From Nanobdellota archaeon (GTDB taxonomy: Archaea; Nanobdellota; Nanobdellia; Parvarchaeales; Parvarchaeaceae): 64,000 bases of DNA. The stretch spans positions 246,354 to 310,353 of the forward strand of contig JAKAPK010000001.1 in NCBI GenBank assembly GCA_021807125.1, in the 5' to 3' direction. The notes beneath the pieces are model-generated. The model did no database searches, was not told the DNA's origin, and saw only the letters and a program-made list of their open reading frames with translations. The translations under genes and the position numbers were made by a program. Below are positions 36,718-44,618 of the stretch, in pieces (within the stretch, counting starts at the first letter, position 1; each line of letters opens with the position of its first letter).

Positions 36718-38784
36718 ATGTTTAATAGAAAATCTCAAAGTCTTTTAGAGTTCATGACAACTTGGGGGTGGGTTATTCTTATCATAGTAATCGTTATAGG
36801 ACTGCTTTTCAGCTTTGGTGTATTTACTAGCCCGACGATAACCGCACCAGTCATTAATGGGTTTTCAGGTGTAACGGTTAGCAATGGCGCTGCCAATAGT
36901 TCTTTGATGGTTCTTCAATTCCATAATGACGAGAACAAACCAGTGTATATAGATAATGTATCCACAAACTTAAATGGTAATGTTTACAGTTCATTCCAGT
37001 GTGCTCAGCAGACTGTCGCTCCGGGCAGTTCTACGTTCTGCAGGGTCAAAATATCAAATGATCAATCATCTTATACCGCGTCTGTCTCTGTAAAATATAA
37101 TATAACTAATCTAAATTTTTATTCATACTCTAACGGTACTATATCAAGTCAGACGGTCTCAAATCTTGAACCGATAAACAATCAAATAACTTACTTCAAT
37201 GAAACCGGGCTCGTGCCTGGCAGCGTATGGAACGTAACATTCGATGGCATAAAAAAGAGCACTACTGGAAACAACATATCATTTGATATACCGTTTGGTG
37301 AATACAACTACAGCGTAGCTGTAGGCAATTTTACCGGTTGCAATAATTCCATAAGCGTAGATTCTGGTACAGCACAAACGGGCTATTCGATAGTTCTACC
37401 ATTCAAGTCTTCATGTAAGATTACTTTCATAGAAAGCGGGCTGCCTACTGGAATAAATTGGACCGTTACTCTCGTTCAACCGGGTTGTATTGTGCTTGGA
37501 AAGATACATTGTCTTGAGAGGGCAACATATGATAAAACAAATTCTTCAAAAGGCACGACGATAACTTTTGTACTTCCGTATGGCTCGTATGCATATCTAG
37601 ATAGTGCGTATGCTAATTCTACATATGATTTCATAGAGAGATATTCCTCTAATAGCACATCCGGCAGCATCGTGGCTGGAATTTCTAAATATCTTTCTTT
37701 CTCGCCTGATAACTCTGTAGTATATGTATATGCCGCAAATCCAAGCATGAACATAGTGTCTGTTATAAACGCCACTTCGAATGCTGTAATAAAGAATATA
37801 ACAGTTGGTACATATCCACAGTACCTTACTTTGTCAACAAATGGGCAGTTCGTATTTGTACAGAATCAAAAGGCAAACACAACTTCTATAATAAATACGA
37901 CTTCAAATACATTACTAAACACGATAAATGACTATGGAACGGGCACATCTGAGAATCATTCAACGGGAGTTACGTACTTCCTGAATGCTTCTGACGGTTA
38001 TCCAAAAGGCACGGTCTTCGTTCCTGGAACGCCCGGCATAGACGATGTAGGCTTGATAAACGCTTCAAACAATGATTTTGTAGGAGAACGCGGTCCTAGT
38101 TCGCCAACGACAGGAGGAGTAATTATCCAACAATGCCTGAACGTAAGCAATCCTCCGACCAATATTAGCTGTGAAGGTTATGTACTATCCCAGTTTGATG
38201 CAGCCTATATCGGTACCGGCTCTTACGTCCCTTTTACAGCAAATGGAAGCGGCATAGCCTTGGAGAGGTGGGGGAGCGAAGCCAATAAGATAGCTTACGT
38301 TTCTCTTCCAAAACAAAACATGGTAGTAGTGCTTAATGTTTCCTCTGCGCCGGGATCAATTTGTTCCGGAGGTCACTGCTACACGCCTAATCTTATAATA
38401 GCCAATATAACATCACCTTCAGGCTCTCCAACGGCATGGTTCAACGGTGTAAACGCCGTACAATTTAATCCAAATGGCAGACTCGCATATGTACTTAATA
38501 CTGGAGGGGCAGGAATAGGAGTATATGTGTCCGTTATAAACGTGACTACAAGCAAGATAATCACAAACGTCACATTAACAACAAATAGCGGCGCACAGGG
38601 CGAAGACCTTGCAGTAACCCCAGACGGAAACTATGCATATATTTCATACTATTCAACAGCTGGCGGTGACCGTATAAGCGTAATAAATTTGAATACTTAT
38701 TCCACTACATTGATAAGCGGTGTTGCAAGCGGTGCGGGAACTTATTTTGGAATAGCTGCCGCCGCACGCGATGAGAGTATTTAA
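36718..38784 (+). CDS. Class III signal-peptide surface protein with ESGLP repeats and YVTN-like beta-propeller
   Basis: 688 aa. Starts MFNRKSQSLLEFMTTWGWVILIIVIVIGLLFSFGVF: a basic leader, a prepilin-peptidase cleavage site before Q-S-L-L-E and a pilin-like hydrophobic helix, so it should be processed and assembled or anchored like an archaeal pilin. Two extracellular repeats follow near residues 160 and 238 (NETGLVPGSVWNVTFDG; ESGLPTGINWTVTL). The C-terminal half has YVTN-type blades (VINATSNAVIKNITVGTYPQYLTLSTNG; LAVTPDGNYAYISYYS). Dozens of N-x-S/T sites suit AglB. One of three related genes in the window (also 40404 and 47426). A hairpin terminator follows. Confidence 0.85.
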   Translation: MFNRKSQSLLEFMTTWGWVILIIVIVIGLLFSFGVFTSPTITAPVINGFSGVTVSNGAANSSLMVLQFHNDENKPVYIDNVSTNLNGNVYSSFQCAQQTVAPGSSTFCRVKISNDQSSYTASVSVKYNITNLNFYSYSNGTISSQTVSNLEPINNQITYFNETGLVPGSVWNVTFDGIKKSTTGNNISFDIPFGEYNYSVAVGNFTGCNNSISVDSGTAQTGYSIVLPFKSSCKITFIESGLPTGINWTVTLVQPGCIVLGKIHCLERATYDKTNSSKGTTITFVLPYGSYAYLDSAYANSTYDFIERYSSNSTSGSIVAGISKYLSFSPDNSVVYVYAANPSMNIVSVINATSNAVIKNITVGTYPQYLTLSTNGQFVFVQNQKANTTSIINTTSNTLLNTINDYGTGTSENHSTGVTYFLNASDGYPKGTVFVPGTPGIDDVGLINASNNDFVGERGPSSPTTGGVIIQQCLNVSNPPTNISCEGYVLSQFDAAYIGTGSYVPFTANGSGIALERWGSEANKIAYVSLPKQNMVVVLNVSSAPGSICSGGHCYTPNLIIANITSPSGSPTAWFNGVNAVQFNPNGRLAYVLNTGGAGIGVYVSVINVTTSKIITNVTLTTNSGAQGEDLAVTPDGNYAYISYYSTAGGDRISVINLNTYSTTLISGVASGAGTYFGIAAAARDESI

Positions 38785-38801
38785 CAGAAGAATTTAAAAT
38801 A

Positions 38802-38836
38802 AAGAGGCTTTGAGTCCGAGTTACTCAAAACCTCTT
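38802..38836 (+). terminator. Hairpin, possible terminator after the surface-protein gene
   Basis: AAGAGGCTTTGAG and CTCAAAACCTCTT flank TCCGAGTTA: 13 bp with one C-A mismatch, 18 bp after the stop codon of the 688-aa protein gene and before the convergent acetyltransferase gene. There is no long T tract directly after it, so it may end or stabilise the mRNA from either side. Confidence 0.5.
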
Positions 38837-38903
38837 AAAACCATATTATTAGTTCTAATTAGCCCTTTAAAATAACTTCCTGGAAACTATTGGAAACTGT
38901 TTC

Positions 38904-39500
38904 TTAATCAGAATTGTCAAGCACGAAAACTTCTTTTGATTTCCAGAGTTTTTCTGAGTTGGTTATTACATTTTGCGTTGCGGTATAGAAAAGAATTTTG
39001 TCGTATACTTTTCCAGACGCGGAGACTGCGCCCCCCTTTACCGTCCCTATCTCGTTGAAGCCAACGCTTTTTATGAACTTTAACCCTGAGAGATTATCGG
39101 CAATCACGTCAGCGTACATCAAAGTCACACCTTGCTTGAAAAGCTTTTCAGCCATATTATATATCATGAACTGCGCAAGCCCGCTATTCCTAAAATCTTT
39201 GGCAACTGAAACATTGACATCAGCCGCGTGCTCTTCAGTAGATTTCGCTCTTCTATGTGCGTCGATTATACTGGCTATCTTGTCATTATACACTGCTATT
39301 AACATCAATTTGGTGCGCCAATCTATGCTTTTAAGAGTCTTATCCTCTTCTTCCAAAGTCATTCGTTGGCTTCCCAAGGCCACGGAAACGTAAGCTTTCT
39401 CTTCATAAAGCGACTGCAGAAAATCCAATGCCTGATGCGATATGCCGGGGTCAGTCTTTCTTATTGTTAGCTGTCTTTCATCCTTTAATTTTATTATCAT
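38904..39500 (-). CDS. GNAT-family N-acetyltransferase
   Basis: 198 aa. The acetyl-CoA binding region is VNVSVAKDFRNSGLAQFMIYNMAEKLFKQG (R-x-x-G-x-[GA] with Asn-Ser-Gly-Leu-Ala), followed by MYADVIADNLSGLKFIKSVGFNEIGTV, the usual N..x..KF..x.GF strand. N-terminal half holds the substrate side (AYVSVALGSQRMTLEEEDKTL). Substrate unknown. It is 31 bp downstream of nadM on the same strand and probably co-transcribed with it. Confidence 0.82.
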   Translation of the reverse strand: MIIKLKDERQLTIRKTDPGISHQALDFLQSLYEEKAYVSVALGSQRMTLEEEDKTLKSIDWRTKLMLIAVYNDKIASIIDAHRRAKSTEEHAADVNVSVAKDFRNSGLAQFMIYNMAEKLFKQGVTLMYADVIADNLSGLKFIKSVGFNEIGTVKGGAVSASGKVYDKILFYTATQNVITNSEKLWKSKEVFVLDNSD

Positions 39501-39531
39501 ACTATTATTCTTTACTTATTGTTTAAATAAT

Positions 39532-40044
39532 TTATTCCTTATCCGATCCGGAAATTTCGATAATACGTTCTACACCGTTAAAATCTTTTATCAGCTTTAA
39601 CACTTCATCTGGCACAAATTCCTGCCAGTTACCTTCTTTAAGCATGAGCTCTCTAATCCTTGTACCTGAGAGTTTGTTCCGCGTTTTCAAAGGCGTTCCG
39701 CTTACTTTGTATCCTTTCTCGGCAAAAAGTCGCTTTACTAGTGGATTGTTTGAAAACACTGTATCAAACTTCGGACACAGCGTTTCTACCTTAGATACCC
39801 ATACCCCATTTGATTTAGTGTCTTCTATAGGCACAACGAAAAAATTCTTTAATCCTTCAGCATGCAGAGTATTATATATCATTGTCGTTCGCTCGCCAGC
39901 AGTAAACGGGTTGGAAAGAGTATGAGATTCCTCTGCGCTACCTATTGCTATTATAACGTATGATGACGCATTGCAAATTTCTTTTATAAACGCAAGATGT
40001 CCATTATGAAACGGCTGAAATCTTCCTACAAAAAGTGAACGCAT
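39532..40044 (-). CDS. nadM: Nicotinamide-nucleotide adenylyltransferase, archaeal NadM type
   Basis: 170 aa. Joins NMN and ATP to NAD. Contains the nucleotidyltransferase motif GRFQPFHNGHLAFI (with the H-x-G-H) at residues 7-20, AIGSAEESHTLSNPFTAGERTTMI, and SGTRIRELM near 127 (I-S-x-T-x-x-R class). Compact, archaeal length. The start lies right after an AT-rich spacer shared with the divergent parvulin gene. Confidence 0.93.
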   Translation of the reverse strand: MRSLFVGRFQPFHNGHLAFIKEICNASSYVIIAIGSAEESHTLSNPFTAGERTTMIYNTLHAEGLKNFFVVPIEDTKSNGVWVSKVETLCPKFDTVFSNNPLVKRLFAEKGYKVSGTPLKTRNKLSGTRIRELMLKEGNWQEFVPDEVLKLIKDFNGVERIIEISGSDKE

Positions 40045-40126
40045 ATATTAATAATATCTACATTGGTATTTTATAGTTTCTACCCGCGAAATGCATGCTT
40101 TTAAAGACTATTTTGCATTATATTTT

Positions 40127-40402
40127 ATGTCAGACCGAATAAGATGCGCGCATATCCTTGTTAAGGACAAATTAAAGGCTGATGAGCTATTAAAAAGAAT
40201 AAAAGATGGAGAAAGCTTTTCCAAGATTGCAGAAGAAAATTCAATTGATGGCTCTAGAAGAAGAGGTGGTGATCTTGGCTTTTTTACGCGTGGAGTAATG
40301 GTAAAGGAATTCGAAAAGGCCGCGTTTGCCCTTGATAAGGGCCAGGTATCAGAAGTAATAAAGACACAATTCGGATATCATATAATAAAACGCCTTGAAT
40401 GA
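40127..40402 (+). CDS. Parvulin-type peptidyl-prolyl cis-trans isomerase
   Basis: 91 aa from MSDRIRCAHILVKD; the track's upstream start adds 12 unlikely residues. One rotamase domain with the classical elements: RCAHILV, FSKIAEENSIDGSRRRGGDLGFFTRGVMVKEFEKAAFALDKGQVSEVIKTQFGYHIIKRLE. Single-domain parvulins of this size occur in bacteria and some archaea and speed prolyl isomerisation in protein folding. No signal peptide, so cytoplasmic. Ends 1 bp before the start of the next surface-protein gene. Confidence 0.92.
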   Translation: MSDRIRCAHILVKDKLKADELLKRIKDGESFSKIAEENSIDGSRRRGGDLGFFTRGVMVKEFEKAAFALDKGQVSEVIKTQFGYHIIKRLE

Positions 40403-40403
40403 A

Positions 40404-41465
40404 ATGGCAATAAAAACTGCTCCGGGCAAAAGAAAGAATAATGATGTAAAAATCATACATTCCAGAAAATTACAATCGGCTCTAGAATATCTGATGACAT
40501 ACGGATGGGTGATACTATTCATCGTTATAGCAATGACTATCCTTTATGAATTTGGCATATTCAATCCGTCTTCCGTGATAACTTCTACTCCCATAATCAC
40601 CGGTTTTAATGGTTTATCTATAGTATCACCAGCCGCAAATCAAACGATGTTAAAGTTCTCATTGATGGATAACATTGGACTTCCAATAGAATTGACAGCG
40701 ATAAATTTTACCCAGGGTTCAGCTCATTATTCGAAGGTAAGCTGCCAAAGCAATTACCTACAAGCTGGCGGACTAACAACGTGCTATTTCAACGCTACTT
40801 TTCCAAGTACTGTCTTCGTTTCTATGAGTATTTCATATTTGGAGCTTACGGGTTTTTCATCCAATCCGGAACTTGAAAGCGGTTCTATTCTTATGCAAAG
40901 AACAAACGGGTTTGTTTTACCCCCCGCAAACTCGCCTCAACAGACGAATTTTATAGAAAGCGGGTTGCCGAACAATGCGTCGTGGAGTATATTAGTAAAC
41001 AACAGCTTTTACACATCAAAAGGGGGCTTTCTTAGAATAAGTCTTCCGCCCGGCAATTTTAGTTCTATTTTAGAACCGGTGTACATGTCGCCGCCATCAT
41101 CGGGCTGTAAATCGAACAGCGTTTATTACGTTCCGACTATAAATATAAGCCGAATAGATTCTGGTTCTTCTTATTCCTTCTCATATACCAAAAGAACAGG
41201 CACCGTGTGCACTACTACTGTTTCGGAAACAGGTCTCCCACTCGGATACAAATGGTATTCTTTGTATGGATTCGATTTCAATTATACGACCACGAACAGG
41301 TTAGAATTCACTACTTTATCTAGCAAGTGGCTCTATTTTGGCTTACCGATATTTATGCAGTTAAACAGTAGTTGCTCCAGAACTTATACGGAGAGCCCTC
41401 TGCTGTCCTTCTTAAGCGCAGGAAATTCAAAAGCTATAGTCTTTTTGAATAGCACTGTTTGTTAA
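40404..41465 (+). CDS. Class III signal-peptide surface protein with two ESGLP-type repeats
   Basis: About 353 aa from the ATG at 40404; the track's TTG start is 9 nt earlier. A 27-residue basic leader (ending HSRK) precedes LQSALEYLMTYGWVILFIVIAMTILYEFGIFNPS, the prepilin-type segment. A globular part follows, then FIESGLPNNASWSILVNNS (near residue 185) and VSETGLPLGYKWYSLYG (near 275), each starting a small beta domain with cysteines. The first ~130 residues align well with the proteins at 36718 and 47426, so the three share an N-terminal module and differ in repeat number and C-terminal domain. Confidence 0.85.
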   Translation: MAIKTAPGKRKNNDVKIIHSRKLQSALEYLMTYGWVILFIVIAMTILYEFGIFNPSSVITSTPIITGFNGLSIVSPAANQTMLKFSLMDNIGLPIELTAINFTQGSAHYSKVSCQSNYLQAGGLTTCYFNATFPSTVFVSMSISYLELTGFSSNPELESGSILMQRTNGFVLPPANSPQQTNFIESGLPNNASWSILVNNSFYTSKGGFLRISLPPGNFSSILEPVYMSPPSSGCKSNSVYYVPTINISRIDSGSSYSFSYTKRTGTVCTTTVSETGLPLGYKWYSLYGFDFNYTTTNRLEFTTLSSKWLYFGLPIFMQLNSSCSRTYTESPLLSFLSAGNSKAIVFLNSTVC

Positions 41466-41545
41466 TTGCAACCGCAATTGCCGCCGCACGCGCATGCATG
41501 CGAATCTTCAGCCTTCTGTTCTTTTTTCTCTATTTTCTTTGCCAT
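41462..41545 (-). CDS. 27-residue Cys/Gly-rich peptide (not in ORF track)
   Basis: Reads MAKKIEKKEQKAEDSHACAC-GGNCGCN on the minus strand: a lysine/glutamate-rich first half and a C-terminal cluster of four cysteines with a histidine (HACACGGNCGC) that could bind a metal ion. It overlaps the convergent surface-protein stop by 4 bp. Upstream on its own strand is AAAAGGATTTAAATA ~25 bp before the ATG, a good archaeal BRE/TATA, which makes a leaderless message likely. Small size makes it uncertain, but promoter, start and composition agree. Confidence 0.5.
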   Translation of the reverse strand: MAKKIEKKEQKAEDSHACACGGNCGCN

Positions 41546-41598
41546 AATCAAAGCTAAGAAGCGCGCTATTTAAATCCTTTTGCTTGTCGTCAGAATTA

Positions 41599-41871
41599 TC
41601 AACTTAATTCTTTCAGTACTTGTTCGGCCTTTTCAAGGCTATCCTCGTTCATTGCTTCCAAAAGCCTTAATTTGAATTTCTTCCTAAGCTTTACTTTTTG
41701 CCCGTTTTTTAGCACCTTTACGCTTTCCTTACGGATTTCTACTGGAGTTTTTCCTTCTTGGGGCGGGTGAAACGATTCCTTTGCCTCTTTTCTGGAGAAC
41801 AGTATCTCGTATTCCCCGAACTTGAAACTCCGCTTAGTCTGTGCGTTATACAGCTTGTACCAATTTTCCAT
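41599..41871 (-). CDS. Small basic unknown protein, 90 aa
   Basis: Not recognised. MENWYKLYNAQTKRSFKFGEYEILFSRKEAKESFHPPQEGKTPVEIRKE followed by a very basic stretch (VKVLKNGQKVKLRKKFKLRLLEAM) and a C-terminal helix. Lysine content suggests nucleic-acid or ribosome contact, but no motif proves it. Lies upstream of the Cys-rich peptide on the same strand, separated by 53 bp containing that peptide's promoter. Confidence 0.6.
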   Translation of the reverse strand: MENWYKLYNAQTKRSFKFGEYEILFSRKEAKESFHPPQEGKTPVEIRKESVKVLKNGQKVKLRKKFKLRLLEAMNEDSLEKAEQVLKELS

Positions 41872-41959
41872 ATAAGAGGTATACGATTGACATTTAAAAA
41901 TCTTTCTCTAAAACTGATACAAATAGCGGATTTTAAAGCAAGTGTACATATACTATAAG

Positions 41960-42604
41960 ATGATAGATACTGTCCTTTTGGATATGGATGGGGTAATTTC
42001 CGACACCGTAAACACTCATTTTACGATAGATCGACAGGTGCTCGGGGAAAACGGGATAAATCTCAGCCTAAACGGGGTATTGGCAGCCCATCAGGGAATA
42101 AAGGACGGTGAATTCTTCAATAAAATATTCAGATTAAATAAAACCCCGGAAGAAATTAGAGGAATAGAAGCAAGAAAATGGGAAATAGCAGAGCAATTGC
42201 CGCCGAATAAGATAAAACCCGTAGAGGGTCTGTATCACTTTCTAGGACTTCTTAAGAAAAGAGACATGAAACTCGGCATAGTATCTTCTTCGCCGCGCAA
42301 GTTCATAGATTTAGTTCTATCCTCTCTCAAAATAAGCGACATGTTCCGAGTCGTAATAAGCTGTAGTGATGTGAAGGCGCTCAAGCCCTCATCGGAGGGA
42401 CTTTTGCTAGCTGCGAAAAGACTGTTTTCCGAGCCTTCAAATTGCCTTGTGATAGACGACGGCATAAACGGAATGCTTGCGGCAAAAGAAGCCAAAATGC
42501 ATTGCATAGGTCTCGTCCGTGAAAAACGTAGGTTGTCTTATCCTGCGGATATTATCGTCGGGAAACTTTCTGATATAACGCTCTCCTTAATTTCGTCTTT
42601 TTAA
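41960..42604 (+). CDS. HAD-superfamily hydrolase (phosphatase/phosphoglucomutase-like)
   Basis: About 214 aa from MIDTVLLDMDGVISDT (the track's GTG start adds six residues). HAD motif I DMDGV with the two catalytic Asp at residues 9 and 11; motif II SSS in GIVSSSPRKF; motif III Lys in DVKALKPSSEGL; motif IV VIDDGINGMLAAKEA. The helical cap between motifs I and II (HFTIDRQVLGENGINLSL..) is the beta-phosphoglucomutase/phosphoglycolate phosphatase sort. Substrate unknown. Confidence 0.88.
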   Translation: MIDTVLLDMDGVISDTVNTHFTIDRQVLGENGINLSLNGVLAAHQGIKDGEFFNKIFRLNKTPEEIRGIEARKWEIAEQLPPNKIKPVEGLYHFLGLLKKRDMKLGIVSSSPRKFIDLVLSSLKISDMFRVVISCSDVKALKPSSEGLLLAAKRLFSEPSNCLVIDDGINGMLAAKEAKMHCIGLVREKRRLSYPADIIVGKLSDITLSLISSF

Positions 42605-42606
42605 GA

Positions 42607-43194
42607 TTACTTTTGATAGGAATTTAAAGATTCTATCACAGAATCTAAAAATGCGCATTCCATGTCCACATCGTACTCCCGACGCAAGTCTATCAAGTAT
42701 ACCTTGCCGGTCTCATCAACCATTATATTACGCAGAGCGATGTCGCCGTGGCCTGTATTGTATAACTTGAACAATCGACGAATGTCTTCCAGGTCGGAGA
42801 CTATGCGTTTACCGAATTTAATGCGTGCGTCTCCATCGCAAAGAATCTCATCCAGAGTCCTGCCGTTTATCTTTTGCATTATGACGCCAACGGTATCACC
42901 GGTGCACCTGTTTCTTACCTTGCTAAAAATGCGTGGCAGATAACCCTGCATCAACTTACTTCTTTCTTCGATTATCTCCGGCTGGTCGCTTTCGGAGCCA
43001 CTTATGTCCTTATAGAATAAATACGGGATTGAAGCAGTATCCAGAGGCTTATCTAAAGAATAAACAAGCGGATCAAAGACCACATCTTTAAGCTTATTTA
43101 GTGAGTATCTATTGGCCACACGTCCATACTCGTTATTACGGAAACGCATATTCTCTAATTCTTCAAGACATGGATTACTCTCTGGATGTTCCAT
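42607..43194 (-). CDS. Small atypical kinase-like protein (Bud32/RIO/APH-like)
   Basis: 195 aa. The catalytic loop is clear in GHGDIALRNIMVDETGKVYLIDLRREYD: H-G-D-x4-N as in Bud32, RIO and aminoglycoside kinases, with DLR in the place of DFG. Upstream GVIMQKINGRTLDEILCDGDARIKFGKRIVSDLEDI resembles the hinge and C-lobe start of Bud32. The N-lobe is reduced: no clear glycine loop, and the ATP-binding lysine is not evident. It might be a divergent kinase or a pseudokinase. No Kae1 gene is adjacent, so I do not call it Bud32. Convergent with the HAD gene, 2 bp apart. Confidence 0.6.
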   Translation of the reverse strand: MEHPESNPCLEELENMRFRNNEYGRVANRYSLNKLKDVVFDPLVYSLDKPLDTASIPYLFYKDISGSESDQPEIIEERSKLMQGYLPRIFSKVRNRCTGDTVGVIMQKINGRTLDEILCDGDARIKFGKRIVSDLEDIRRLFKLYNTGHGDIALRNIMVDETGKVYLIDLRREYDVDMECAFLDSVIESLNSYQK

Positions 43195-43240
43195 AGGTTA
43201 ATTTAGACGATAAAACTATTTAAAATTTACTATTTTAAAG

Positions 43241-43250
43241 TATTTATATA
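43241..43250 (+). promoter_or_regulatory. TATA-type promoter before the gene at 43272
   Basis: TTTTAAAG-TATTTATATA lies 22-31 bp before the ATG at 43272, the spacing expected for a leaderless archaeal transcript. It fits the general pattern TATTTATATA seen before other genes of this window (51099, 58715, 63727). Confidence 0.55.
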
Positions 43251-43271
43251 AGTTAATTTCAAGAATTTGCC

Positions 43272-43922
43272 ATGGAGAGTGTAAAATACAGAATAAAGAG
43301 CATGTACGGTGTATTAAAGATCACGAGACATGCTGGAGATTTTGGCAGAGCTACCATATATTCGCTTGATATACCTTCTCTAAAGGGTGATAGTTTAAAT
43401 TATATCGATAATGAAATTGTTGGCCGCGAAGCGAGTGTAAGCTATCTTGCGCACCGTGGGCTCGTGAAACCCGACGGCACGCGTATCAAAAGTGAAAACC
43501 CTTCTGGTATAGAAACCGTACTTGGAGTTTTAGAGGACCTTGGTTGGAGTATCAAAAGGGATCCTTACAACTCAATGCTAAAACTGACCTTAAAGAACAG
43601 TAAGTACAGCGAAAATAGCGATATTCTGCCACGTACCTTTTCTGAAACAACAGAATACTTAGTCGGCACCCTTTCGACGAGCCGATGTAGATTGAACGCA
43701 GAGAGAGTTAAAAAACTAAGATATGAACTGGACCTGCCTTCATTAAATATGCATGAGATATCGGAGGATCCTTCGAACATAGAAAGCGCGCTGGAAACGC
43801 TGCAAAACGACAAAAGATGGGAAATTGTCAGTGACATCGGCGACCTTTTGATACTTAAGAGAAAAATGACTAGGTTAGGACAGACTAGAATCGCCGGAAA
43901 CTCCTCAAAAAGACAGGTATAA
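43272..43922 (+). CDS. Unknown protein with an internal duplication, 216 aa
   Basis: Not recognised. Two halves look alike. The first half has YSLDIPSLKGDSL....NPSGIETVLGVLEDLGWSIKRDPYNSMLKLTLK and the second has YELDLPSLNMHEISEDPSNIESALETLQNDKRWEIVSDIGDLLILK. Each half would be a small alpha/beta unit with a central L-D-[IL]-P-S-L strand, a helix starting [NS].PS.IE, and a closing L-x-L-K strand. The C-terminus is basic (RKMTRLGQTRIAGNSSKRQV). Soluble, no membrane segment. Standing alone with its own TATA box. Confidence 0.65.
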   Translation: MESVKYRIKSMYGVLKITRHAGDFGRATIYSLDIPSLKGDSLNYIDNEIVGREASVSYLAHRGLVKPDGTRIKSENPSGIETVLGVLEDLGWSIKRDPYNSMLKLTLKNSKYSENSDILPRTFSETTEYLVGTLSTSRCRLNAERVKKLRYELDLPSLNMHEISEDPSNIESALETLQNDKRWEIVSDIGDLLILKRKMTRLGQTRIAGNSSKRQV

Positions 43923-44018
43923 ATATTCTTTTAGGCCTTTTAGCTATTAGCAGATAAATGCCGTAATACTATGTGGTGTTTATAGGCGCTTCCAGTCACT
44001 TTTGGACCGTAAATTAGG

Positions 44019-44579
44019 TCAGATTCTACCCTTCGATTCGCCCCTGGTAATTCCACTTGCAACTAAATTCGCTAATCTTAGAAAATACACGGAATTTTCG
44101 ACCAGATTATTAACGTCTACATTTGCAGGATAAACCTGAACAAAGAAGCCAATTTTCCTGTGTATCTTTATGTTCTTATACACTCTATTTACCGTATCTA
44201 TCCTTTTTCTATAGTCTCCTTTAGCGGATTTTTTAATTGCGGCATTGAACAGTGTCCTTCTCGGCCTTCTCCTTGTAAACATAATTATCGGTATTTTGAG
44301 CGCTTGATTGATCTTTTCAACATCTATAACATTAAGGCCTGCAAGCGCTATTCCATTCAGGGCCAACGCTTTTATTTGAGGGCTAAATCTTGATCTTTTA
44401 ACCGCATTTATTATTTCTTCGGTGCTGTCGTCACCGTCTATAGATACATCGAAACTTATTACACCTTCGATTATATACTCTCTTCCTATTATGCCTACTA
44501 TCTTGTCTTTCTTGTCATTCTTTTTAAAAGGCGCATCATCCGGCGCAAGAATCCTGACGCCGTTTTTTGAGTATAACAT
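44019..44579 (-). CDS. DUF99 family protein
   Basis: 186 aa archaeal family, fold related to endonuclease V. Visible are the two early conserved strands (VGIIGREYIIEGVISFDVSIDGDDSTEEIINAV), KALALNGIALAGLNVIDVEKINQALKIPIIMFTRRRP, and the C-terminal RLANLVASGITRGESKGRI. The function is not established. It starts 39 bp downstream of the ilvE stop on the same strand. Confidence 0.88.
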   Translation of the reverse strand: MLYSKNGVRILAPDDAPFKKNDKKDKIVGIIGREYIIEGVISFDVSIDGDDSTEEIINAVKRSRFSPQIKALALNGIALAGLNVIDVEKINQALKIPIIMFTRRRPRRTLFNAAIKKSAKGDYRKRIDTVNRVYKNIKIHRKIGFFVQVYPANVDVNNLVENSVYFLRLANLVASGITRGESKGRI

Positions 44580-44618
44580 AATAATATCTGTCGTCCTTGC
44601 GGATAAATCAGTATGGTT

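Noticed and set aside
42607-43194. Calling this gene bud32
   Set aside because: The N-lobe is incomplete and there is no Kae1 neighbour; only the catalytic loop supports it.
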